From contig CM077668.1 in NCBI GenBank assembly GCA_039707655.1, positions 64,559,086 through 64,623,085 on the forward strand: a stretch of 64,000 nt of DNA. The letters are read 5' to 3'. The DNA is from Elymus sibiricus. Lineage: Eukaryota > Streptophyta > Magnoliopsida > Poales > Poaceae. The first letter of the stretch is position 1. Every line of letters starts with the position of its first letter. The notes under the pieces are model-generated. The model did not search any database, was not told the DNA's origin, and was given only the letters and a program-made list of their open reading frames with translations. Both the position numbers and the translations under genes were made by a program. Positions 32,947 through 43,421 of the stretch are shown here, piece by piece.

Positions 32947-34981
32947 TGTAGGGGAACGCGACAGAAAACAAAAAATTTCTAATCTACGCGCCAGCCCAGG
33001 ATCACTATGGAGATCGCATACAAGGTTTTTAATCTGATCGTTACCGACTCGTAGCGCAGCGGAAGTAGAGTCGATGTAGATCGTCGGTGCAGATCCCCGC
33101 AGCTAGGATTTACAACCTCCCAACCGCGAGGATGTACTCCCTCGTCTGCTCCTCAGACAGTCCCTCGGACAGCCCATCGGGAGGCGGTCGGACAGTCCCT
33201 CGGACAGTGTCACGGACAGCCAGCCGGGAGGACCCTCGAAACTCGGACGGTCACTCGAACAGCCCTTCGGGAGGACACTCGAATAGCCCCTCGGGCAAAA
33301 AGATCGAACCTACGAACTCTCTACGGGGTTGCGCACATACGGTGTCATCTATCCGGCAAGGTTTCGTCGTCCAGAACTAGTTCCCACCGGAACCCAGACA
33401 ACCTTTCGGCTCTACGAAACTATTTCGTGGGAGGGAGAGAAGAAAGCCAGATCATGCATGGCATTTGTGAGAGAGTTGGAGTGAGTTGGAGAGCTCCTCT
33501 CCTCCTCCTTATATAGTGGTGGAAGGGGTGGGGGGGGCTGAAATTCAGCCCACAAAACATGCGCCCACCAAACAAGGAAAACATGTTCCCACCAACAAAC
33601 ATGGAGAAAACATGTTCCCTTGTCCATGGTGCCCCAACATGGGGCCCCACCACCTCCCAACACTTTCCACCATTTGTGGGGGCTGCCCCCCACCATGGGG
33701 GGGCCCCCAACACCTTTGTCCAGCCACAAGGGGCTGCCCCCTCAAGGGGGGGGCAAAACATCCCAAAACAGCCACCACGTATCGTGGGATCTTGTCCCCT
33801 CACGCTGGGACAAGATGTTTTCCACGACTATTTCTTCTGAAAAAATCTGGAAGGTCCCAGAACATTTCGGGCACGCTCTAAAATTATCTTGGACACTCTC
33901 CGGAACATTTCCGGTATGATGGTTTTATTCCGAAACATTTTCATTTTTCTCCGAAACAATTCCGGCAGCTCCGAAACACTTCCGGTTTTCTCTCCGGAAC
34001 TTTTCCGTCATCTCCGAAACTTTTCCGGTGACTTTCTCTTAGACTCCCTGTCTAGTATTCAGCAGATAGATGACCCATAAGCGTGTGACCCTATAGGTTC
34101 GGTGAAGTATAGACATGACCGGAACACTTTCCGATCAATGATCTACATCGGAGCCGTGGACACCCATATTGACCCCTATACCCACACGAATAAATATTCG
34201 AGTGAACCTCTAGTTGCCATGTGCTATTCTTGTTGCTTCGTGATATGTTACAAACACCCGAGGTGAGATTTATCGGCATCCCCGTGGATCAACAACTTGT
34301 CCACTATGTCAGTTACCCCGTTACCGGTTTTGTTCTCTTTTCTTGTTCCCGTGTTCCGGCATCCCTGTGATCAAATCACAATGGTGTCTGGCCAGACGAT
34401 GATGGATACCATAACACCGAGAGGGCCCAGAGAATATCTCTCCATCGTCGGAGGAGCAAATCCCAATCTTGAGCTATCAAGTCCCTTGTCATACTTTTCC
34501 ATGAACCCGTAAGCCGCCGTAATAGCCACCCATTTACGGATGACGTTTAACAAACCCCAAAGTTCATGAAGCAAGCATGAAGAAACTTGACACTGTCATG
34601 GTCTAAGGAATTATGCAAATGTTAACTTTCTCTATGTTATTAATCATTAACTTGTGACGAATGTATCTCATAGCATAACATCAATCGGGTCGATTCAACA
34701 CAAGTGTTCTCCTAACATTATGCCCTCAAAGTTGCCGGCATAGTCATGCCCATGATCAGGAAAACAGAACCATCATGCAACACTTGAGCTAGTCTTAGAG
34801 GCCAGACTAGGAATACATTTTACCGTTTATTATTCCACACGTGCATATGAGTTTCCCTCCGAGCCTCGTGGTTATTGCAGACTCGAGAACCATAGCAGTT
34901 ATAGCATGGAACATAAACATAATTATGAACATGGAGATAAATAATAGCATTTATTATTACCTCTAGGGCATATCTCCTACA
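32947..34981 (-). repeat. Element B 5' LTR (2035 bp)
   Basis: The minus strand starts TGTAGGAGATATGCCCTAG and ends CCCCTACA. TATATAAG box at 33508-33515; cagcccttcgggaggac-type repeats at about 33159-33297. It pairs with 6996-7792 plus 17398-18614. Confidence 0.92.
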
Positions 34982-36068
34982 ATATGTACCAGTAGCTATG
35001 TGTTTGATCTCTCTGTCTCGTGTTCTTGATCTGGCACAATCTTGATGTACCATGAGCTTTGTTAATATAGTTGGATCATATGGTGTTCTTCCCTCTCTAT
35101 CTTGTTGTGATGTATTGAGTCCCACTCCTTGAAGATCTTTATGTTGGATGGAATATTATGAATCTGAAATTGTTTGATGCGTATCGAATAATTAATTCAC
35201 GGATACTTGTGGTGACATTGGAGTATCTAGGTGACATTAGAGTTGATTGATGCGTATCATATGGTGTTATTTAGTACGAACTCTAGGGATGTTTGTGACA
35301 CTTATAGGGATGGCTCAATAGATTGATCGGAAGGATAAATTTGAGGTGGTTTCGTACCCTACAAACAATTTCATCTTATGTTCTTCGATAGATAGGAACT
35401 TTGATGTTCCGTTACGTTGGATTGAATATTGGACTTGAGAACACTTGAAATATGTCTTGCATGTGGATACCCGTGGTGACAATGGGGTATTCTATTGAGT
35501 CACTTGATGTATGTTTTGGTAATCAACTTGCGGATTCCCGTAGTGACATTAGGGTAATCTATGCATAGGGGTTGATACACGTTTTCGTCCTACTTTCTCC
35601 GATAGAAACTGTGGAGTGATTCTTTGTCGCACATTGAGGGATTGTTATATGATTCAATTATGTTAGCTCTGTTGAGAGATTGCACTAGTGAAAGTATGAA
35701 CCCTAGGCCTTGTTTCTAAGCATTGCAATACCGTTTGTGCTCACTTTTACTACTTGTTACCTTGCTGTTTTTATTATTTCAGATTACAAAAACCTATATA
35801 TACTATCCATACTACACTTGTATCACCATCTCTTCGCCGAACTAGTGCGCCTATACAATTTACCATTGTATTGGGTGTGTTAGGGACACAAGAGATTGCT
35901 TGTATTTGATTGCAGGGTTGTTTGAGAGAGACCATCTTCATCCTACACCTCCCACGGATTGATAAACCTTAGGTCATCCACTTGAGGGAAATTTGCTGCT
36001 GTCCTACAAAACTCTACACTTGCAGGCCCAACAGAGTCTACAAGAATAAAGTTGCGTAGTAGACATCA
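34982..36068 (+). repeat. Element A 5' LTR, second part
   Basis: Begins with the B target duplicate atatg and continues gtaccagtagctatgtgttt, matching 40880-41610 of the A 3' LTR. It ends gtagacatca (36068), followed by the PBS. The last 360 bp have no partner in the truncated 3' LTR. Confidence 0.88.
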
Positions 36069-36077
36069 AGCTATTTC

Positions 36078-36095
36078 TGGCACCGTTGCCGGGGA
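36078..36095 (+). other. Primer-binding site of element A
   Basis: TGGCACCGTTGCCGGGGA, one base different from the tRNA-Asp-type gypsy PBS TGGCGCCGTTGCCGGGGA, 9 bp inside the LTR end. Confidence 0.85.
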
Positions 36096-36297
36096 GGTGA
36101 GTGCTTGAAGGTATATCTTTAGATCTTGCAATTGAATCTTTTAGTTTCTTGTTTATTCACTAGTTTGGTTTATAAAATAAAACTACAAAAAAAATTGGAA
36201 GTGAAGTTGTGCCAAATTGCTTATCTTTATAAAGTCTTTCTTGAAAATGATGGATCAGAAAATTGTGCCAAAGTGTTAGAACAATAATTCAATAAAA

Positions 36298-37092
36298 ATG
36301 TATGGCATAAAATCTTTGAATGATAAGCATGATTGCAATGTTGCTAGTATGAACTCTTTGAATATCCATGATGCTAATGATATGCAAAGCCATAAGCTTC
36401 GGGATGCTATGTTTGATGAAGATGATATTTTTTGTCCCCCAAGTTTTGATGAGAAAATTTATTATGATGAAAGCATGCCTCCTATTTATGATGATTATAA
36501 TGATGAAAGTTGATTTGGAGAGGTCGTGACTTTATTTAGTGATGAATCCACTATTTTGGAAGAGGTTTCAATTGATTATGACAATAAAGTTGCTATCTAT
36601 GATGATTATGGTGATGACATGGATGCTATAAAGAGTAATGATAACCATGAAACTTGTCATCATGATTTTAATGTTCAATTTGATTATGTCAATCAAGCAT
36701 CTCATGATAGTTATTTTGTTGAGTTTGCTCCCTCCACTATTGATGAGAATAAATTTGCTTATGTGGAGAGTAACAAAATCTTTATGCTTGTGGATCATGA
36801 AAAGGATGCTTTATGTGAAAGTTATATTGTTGAATTTGTTCATGATGCTACTAAAAATTATTATGAGAGGGGAATATATGCTTATATATATTTCAACAAC
36901 ATCAAGTTTCCTCTCTTTATGTTGAAAGTTTTCAAGTCATGCTTGTTTTGCCTTCCTATGCTAGTTGATTCTTGCTCCCATAAACTATTTGTTCACAAAA
37001 TCCCTATGCATAGGAAGTGGGTTAGACTTAAATGTGCTTGTAATATGCTTCATGATGCTCCCATTATGTTTCAGTTCTTATCCTTCATGTGA
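36298..37092 (+). pseudogene. Element A acidic orphan ORF (about 265 codons, one in-frame stop)
   Basis: I do not recognise a domain. The frame starts at ATG 36298 (MYGIKSLNDKHD), passes one TGA at 36511-36513 and continues in frame to TGA 37090-37092. It is strongly acidic and rich in Asp, Tyr and Ser, with the phrases FDEDDIFCPPSFDEKIYYDE, PPIYDDYND, DSYFVEFAPSTIDEN and SYIVEFVHDATKNYYERG. It finishes with a hydrophobic, Cys-containing, then basic segment (PLFMLKVFKSCLFCLPMLV, KIPMHRKWVRLKCAC). DSYFVEFA and SYIVEFVHDA look like an internal repeat. It is the only sizeable frame in A and sits where gag would be. The codon pattern looks protein-like, but no gag, protease or RT motif is visible. 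Confidence 0.55.
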
Positions 37093-37209
37093 GCATCATT
37101 AAAATTGTTATGCCTAGCTAAAAGGCTTTAAAGAAAAGCGCTTGTTGGGAGGCAACCCAATTATTACCCTTACTGTTTTTGAGTGTTCACATGATTAAGC
37201 TACTGTATT

Positions 37210-38655
37210 AATCATGTTTTATAGCTTTTGTTTCAATAATGTACCAAGTAAGACCTTTGGGATAGTGCAAATGATTGTTGAATTGATTCTGTGCAAAAAT
37301 AGAAACTTTTACGTCCAGTGTCTGAATTTTCAGATTTTACTGGAGCGTCAAAATATTCTGAAATTTTTACACAGTATTTACATAAAAATTTCATACGTTT
37401 TACTAATTTTTCAAAAAAATTAGAGTTACAAAAGTATGGTTCTAGTTCAGATCATTACAGACTATTCTGTTTTTGACAGATTTTGTTTTCAATGGATAGT
37501 TTGCTTGTTTTATAGTTTCTATGGCTTATATTGGTAAATATAAATTATAGAAATGATAGAGTACAGTAGGAATTATGTGGTAAAAATTATGAATCTTGTC
37601 TTGACTGTACCCAAGTGAACGATTTCTTTTATCATACTAACCTACCTCACGAAGTTCCGTTAAGTTTTGTGTGATTGAAGTTTTCAAGTTTTGGGTGAGA
37701 TATCTATATGAGGAGAATAAGGAGCAGCAAGACCCTAAGCTTGGGGATGCCCAAGGCACCCCAAGGTAATATCTAAGGAATACTCAAGCGACTAAGCTTG
37801 GGGATGCCCCGAAAGGCCTCCCCTCTTTCGTCTCCAACATTATCGGTAACCTCACTTGGAGCTATATTTTTATTCGTCACATGATATGTGTTTTGCTTGG
37901 AGCGTCATTTTCTTTTAATTGGATTTGCTTGCTGTTATTTAGAATCAAGTTTTGTATCTTTTATTTCAATAAAAGTGTCAAGTATAGCCTTTATCATGCT
38001 TAGTTTGCACGTTCATGAGTTGCTGTTTCAAAACAGAAAGTTTTCTGTTATTGCTTGAATATTCCTGAAAAGTCAGAATGTGATAAAATCTTGAAATTTT
38101 GACACAGTAAATTATAATAAATTTTCTACAGTGTGGTAATATTTCAGAATTTTTGGAGTTAAATAAGTTTGATTTTTCCTTCATCCTTTACAGACTATCC
38201 TGTTTAGACAGATTGCTGTTATGTTTGCATATGTTTGCTTGTTTAATGTTTCTATTAGTGGATAGAAGTATTAAATATGTAGAGGCATTTAGTATGCAAT
38301 GTTTAATTATAATTTTAGTAATTTGTTACAGTAGAGAATGTTAAGGTTTTGAGTTGATTTATACTAACATATCTCACGAGTTCTTGTCAAGTTTTGTGTG
38401 GATGAAGTTTTTAAGACTTAGGGGAAACTATTATATGAGAGGAATTAACAAGACACAAGAGATCAAGCTTGGGGATGCCCAAGGCTCCCCAAGTTAATAT
38501 TTCAAGAAGTCTCAAGCACCTAAGCTTGGGGATGCCCCGGTAGGCATCCCACCTCTCTTCATCAACAATTATCGGTTACTCTCGGTTGAGCCTAAGTTTT
38601 TATTTGTCCACATGATATGTGCTATTCTTGGAGTGTTATTTTTGTTTGCTGTTTG
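37210..38655. repeat. Diverged tandem duplication (about 730 bp unit) in element A
   Basis: 37210-37925 and about 37940-38655 match in order. Shared blocks: tttcaataa (37231/37964), acagactatYctgttt, agttttgtgtgRttgaagttt, and a double motif aagcttggggatgccc at 37737 and 37794, with partners at 38465 and 38522. Offsets are 728-733 bp. Non-coding. Confidence 0.85.
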
Positions 38656-40314
38656 AATAAAATACTTAGATCTGAAACTTTTAAATGAGAGAGAGTCCTC
38701 ACATAGCTACTCAAATGTTTAACTACTCATTGATCTTTGTTTATATCTTTTTTGGAGTAGTTTGTTATTCATTCTTGTGCTTCACTTATAAATTGTTGAA
38801 TGAATTTAATATCATAAATCTGAAATTATCCATGTTCTAAATACTTAGTGGTAGTTTCACATTGGGTTTATAAAGTAAGATCTATTGAAGTTTGACAATC
38901 ACAATATTGGTCATACAAGCAATTCATAAATGATTAGTATAAGGAAGAGAACTTTCACATACAAATATATTATCTTGGACATCTTTTATGATTGTGAATA
39001 CCCATTAATTATTTTCAACCTTGATCAAATTAGTTGAAGTTGGATAAGGAAGACAACGTAATGAGTTATGTTTGGGTATATTTGCATAGAAGTTATATTG
39101 TTATGGATCCTCCAACATGCGGTGCTTGTTTATAATCTTTTGCTAGCCAAAAATTTCTGTACTAAGCGGGATTACTACTTGTGCATCCAAAATCCTTGAG
39201 CCAAGTTTCTTCCATGAGTGTCCACCATATCTACCTATATGCGGTATTACCCTACCGTTCCAAGTAAATTTGCATGTGCCATCTCTAAAACCTTCAAATA
39301 AACATCTGTTTTGTGTGCCCGTACCGCTCATGGAGCAACGGGGCGGTCAATATCTTCCATGCTAAGTGGGTTATTCTCACGACGAGAGTTTATTCACTCG
39401 TGTTGCACGAGAGACGCTGGTACTTGGGATGCCCAATCCCATTAACCAAAAATAAAGAAAAATATAATAAAACAAACTCCCCCAAGAAAGTTGATTGTTT
39501 GGAGGGCACCCGAGGATTCGGCTAGCCATGGCTTGTGTTTGTATGGTTGTGGGGTAGTAAACCTTTATCTTTCTGCATGGGAACTGCCAATAATGTGTTT
39601 AGCATGGGAGATATTGAAATCCTTTGTCGTGACATTGATAGGAAAAGCACACCACTCAAAATGAAATTATCTCTGTTTTAAGCAGTGAGCTCTAGAACAT
39701 AAGCAAATCCCTGCTTCCCTCTGCGAAGGGCATATCTATTTACTTTTCATGTTGAGTCAACTTCTTATTCCAACCTCAATTATTCTCCACTTGGCAAGCA
39801 TCATGTGGTGGGGAAAGATCCAGACACATATATCAAGTCAAATATATTTGATCATGAATTATTATTGTTGACAATTATCTCTATGATAAGTAAGTTGGGA
39901 GGCGAAACATTAAGCCCCTATCTTCCTCTGTGTTCGATGGATGCTATTTGTTCTAAAAAATATGCTTTGAGTACTAGCAATCATAGAAGACTATATGATA
40001 ATTGAGTATGTGGAGCTTTTACTTAGACCCTTCTAAAAATAATTGAATTGTAATTGTTTTGTGACCAAGAATATAGGTTGTTAAGTTTCAAGAGAGTACA
40101 TTGTTTGGACCATAACATGTGAATTGATTGCTACTTGATCATGAGAAGTTTTATGAGCAATAAGCTACTGTTTATGACATATAATTATGCTAGAAAAAGT
40201 GATTGGAATTATAATTGATCAAACTTATGCACTATGCTAGCACTCACAATTCATAAATTATTTCTTTTATCATTTACCTACTCGAGGACGAGCAGGAATT
40301 AAGCATGGGGAGGC
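38656..40314 (+). other. Element A 3' non-coding region
   Basis: No coding sequence. From about 39140 to 39790 it is homologous to 44466-45130 in element D. It ends with gaattaagcatggggaggc (40296-40314), a purine-rich PPT candidate next to the 3' LTR. Confidence 0.7.
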
Positions 40315-41610
40315 TGATACGTCTCCAACGTATCTATAATTTATGAAGTATTCATGCCATATTTATAAGAGTTTTATATGGTTTTGGTGCACTTTTATAT
40401 GATTTTCATGGACTAACCTATTAACCTAGTGCCCAGTGCCAGTTGCTGTTTTTTTGCATGTTTTTGGTTTTCCAAAAAATCCATACCAAACAAAGTCCAA
40501 ATGCAACAAAATTTTACGGTGATTTTTTATGGAAAATAAGAGACCCAGGAAGCTTCGGGAGGGAACCAGAAGAGGTCCAGGGGAGTCACAAGCTCACCTG
40601 GCATACCTCGCCCTAGGGGCGCACCACCTGAGCTTGTGGGTCCCTCGGGACTCCCCCTGGCGTGAATCCAACGCTGAAAAATCCTATAAATCCCAAACCC
40701 CCTGAAAATTAACCTAGATGAGTTTTTCCGCCGCCGCAAGCCTCTGTCCCAAAGCGATCTCAATCGAAGCCCTGTTCCGGCACCCTGCCGGAGGGGGGAA
40801 GCCATCACCGGAGGCCATCTTCATCATCCCTGCTGCTTCCATGTGAGGCGGGAGTAGTCCACCCTCGGGGCTGAGGGTATGTACTAGTAGCTATGTGTTT
40901 GCTCTCTCTCTCTCGTGTTCTTGATCCAGCACGATCTTGATGTACCATGAGCTTTGTTAATATAGTTGGATCATATGGTGTTCTTCCCTCTCTATCTTGT
41001 TGTGATGAATTGAGTCCTACTCCTTACAGATCTTTATGTTGGATTGAATATTATGAATCTGAAATTGTTTGATGCGTATCGAATAATTAAATCACGGATA
41101 CTTGTGGTGACATTGGAGTATCCAGGTGATATTAGAGTTGGTTGATGTGTATCATATGGTGTTATTTAGTACGAACATTAGGGTTGTTTGTGACACTTAT
41201 AGGGATGGCTCAATAGATTGATCGGAAAGATAACTTTGAGGTGGTTTCGTACCCTACAAACAATTTCATCTTATGCTCTTCGATAGGTAGGAACTTTGAT
41301 GTTGTGTTACGTTGGATTGAATATTGGACTTGAGAACACTTGATATATGTCTTGCATGTGGATACCCATGGTGACAATGGGGTATTCTATTGAGTCACTT
41401 GATGTATGTTTTGGTAATCAACTTGCGGATTCCCGTAGTGACATTGGGGTAATCTATACATAGGGGTTGATACACGTTTTCGTCCTACTTTCTCCGATAG
41501 AAACTATGGAGTGATTCTTTGTCGCACGTTGAGGTATTGTTATATGATTCAATTATGTTAGCACTGTTGAGAGATTACACTAGTGAAAGTATGAACCCTA
41601 GGCCTTGTTT
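40315..41610 (+). repeat. Element A 3' LTR, truncated
   Basis: TGATACGTCTCC start, close match to 6429-6995 plus 34982-35720. It stops in ccttgttt at 41610, where the 5' LTR copy continues ctaagcattgc but this copy changes abruptly to gaaaaacctccccggcaacg. About 360 bp of LTR are missing. Confidence 0.88.
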
Positions 41611-43155
41611 GAAAAACCTCCCCGGCAACGGCGCCAGAAATTCTTTCTGCTACTTGTGAGCTGCGTTGGGATTTTCCCCAAAGAGGAAGAGAGATGCAAT
41701 ATAGTAGCGGATAGTATTTCCCTCAGTAGAGAACCAAGGTTATCGAACCAGTAGGAGATTTACACAAACAACCGTCGACAACACCTACACACACAAGAGC
41801 AAATACTTGCACCCAACGCGGGCAAGAGGGTTTTCAATCCCCTTGTACTCGTTAATTGCAAGGATTAAATCTGATAGTTGTAGATAGATAAATTGCAAAG
41901 TAAAATAAAAGTAAATAAATTGCAGCAAGGTATTTAGGGTTTTAGTAATATGATTAAAGTAAACCCGGGGGCCATAGTTTTCACTAGAGGCATCTCTCTC
42001 ATAAGCATGGCACACGGTGGGTAAACAAATTATTGTTGGGCAATTGATAGAAAAGCGCATAGTTATGACGTTATTCATGGCATGATCATGTATATAGGCA
42101 TTACATCCATGACAAGTAGACCGGCTCCTGCCTGCATCTACTACTATTACTCCACCAATCGACTGCTATCCAGCATGCATCTATGGTATTAAGTTCATAA
42201 TAAACAGAGTAACACTTTAGGCATGATGACATAATGTAGACAGAATAAAACCAATCAATATGATGAAACCCCATCGTTTTCCCCTTAGTAGCATCAATAC
42301 AAATACGTGCCTCGCTACCCTTTCTGTCACTGGGTGAGGACACCGCAAGATTGAACCTACTACTATGCACCACTTCCACTGAAGATCTAATCATCAACTT
42401 GGCCAAACAAAATGCGTAGATCGGAAAGCATTACATAGCTATAACAATCATACATAATAAAGTTCAGAATATAACTCAATTATTTTCAATGAATAATCTG
42501 ATCATAAACCCAAAATTCATCGGATCCCAACAAACACACCGCACAAAAGTATTACACCGGATAAAACTCCAAGGAGAACATTGTATTAAAGATCATAATG
42601 AGAGAGAGAGCCATCTAGCTAATCACAATGGACCCATAGGTCCTGTAGGAACTACTCACACATCATCGGAAGGGTGCAAGGTTGACCCAGAGTACCGGCG
42701 GAGGCCTCCAGATGGGATCGCGGAAGAACAGAGGCTTGCGGTGGCGGAAGAATTGTTTCGGGTCTCTTTTTGGTGGTTTTGGAATTTTAGGAAATTTATA
42801 GAAGTGGAATTAGGTCAGGAGGAGTTACGAGGGGCCTACAAGCTCAGGTGGCGCCCCCGCTAGGGCGCGCGGGGTGAGCTTGTGGCTCCCTCGTAAGGCT
42901 TCTGGCCTCCTCCCGAAGCTTCCTGGATGTCTTCTGGTCGAGAAAAAATCACCGTAAAATTTTATCGCGTTTGGTCTTCGTTTGGTATAGTTTTTCCCTG
43001 AAACAATAAAATAGGCAAAAACAGGAACTGGCACTGGGCACTAGGTTAATAGGTTAGTTCCCAAAAATAATATAAAATTGCATATAAAGTATGTATGATT
43101 GATAAAATAATAGCATGAAACAATCAAAAATTATAGATACGTCGATGACGTATCA
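41611..43155 (-). mobile_element. Element C: PBS and 5' LTR remnant of an antisense gypsy element
   Basis: Complement of a perfect TGGCGCCGTTGCCGGGGA PBS at 41619-41636, followed by an LTR at 41648-43155 (1508 bp). On the minus strand the LTR starts TGATACGTCATCGACGTATC and ends CACAAGTAGCA. No internal coding region or 3' LTR remains. The element is cut off at 41610/41611 against the truncated LTR of A. Confidence 0.8.
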
Positions 43156-43421
43156 ATCACCATTTTATTGATAACCCTGAACCACCTCACCATTATCGTT
43201 ACAACTTGGTATTTAGTGAGAATTCTCATGAGGTTATTTCGTTGACTTCTCCTTCTTTGTTTGATGCTAATGCCAAGAACGGGTACACTATCATGCCCAA
43301 TGACATCATTGCTTACAAGAACGAGTTAGCCGCGGCAGAGAATGAGGTCCAACCTTGGGACGCTCAGGTGCCACACTCCAGCCAGTTCCTGCCCAGACCC
43401 GATGGATTCTACGGATGGTGA
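43156..43421 (+). pseudogene. C-terminal coding remnant of element D
   Basis: Open from the C/D boundary: HHFIDNPEPPHHYRYNLVFS, then NGYTIMPNDIIAYKNELAAA and a C-terminus SSQFLPRPDGFYGW with stop TGA at 43419-43421. I do not recognise the domain. It ends about 2.15 kb before the 3' LTR, so it is probably the end of an internal ORF of D whose upstream part was lost. Confidence 0.5.

Larger units (their letters stand above)
6996..34981 (-). mobile_element. Element B: full-length but heavily decayed antisense copia element
   Basis: In plus-strand order: 3' LTR (6996-7792 and 17398-18614), PPT, internal region (18615-20198 and 29241-32946), PBS, 5' LTR (32947-34981). The LTR reads TGTAGGAGATATGCCCTAG...CCCCTACA on the minus strand. 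The flanks gtatg (6991-6995) and atatg (34982-34986) are a target duplication with one mutation. The neighbouring sequence of A is continuous across the insertion when compared with 40861-40900. Internal length (about 5.29 kb without nested elements) is close to that of related element E (5.39 kb), but no long open frame survives. Confidence 0.85.
6429..41610 (+). mobile_element. Element A: gag-pol-less gypsy-type LTR retrotransposon, interrupted by B
   Basis: The pieces are 5' LTR part 1 (6429-6995), 5' LTR part 2 (34982-36068), internal region (36069-40314) and a 3' LTR truncated at 41610. Both LTRs begin TGATAYGTCTCCAACGTATC and stay similar for about 1290 bp. A PBS (36078-36095) differs at one base from TGGCGCCGTTGCCGGGGA, the tRNA-Asp-type site used by many plant gypsy elements. 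No gag, protease, RT or integrase motif is present in the 4.2-kb interior, so A would have depended on another element. The left 5-bp flank is gtcag; the right flank is lost. Confidence 0.8.
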
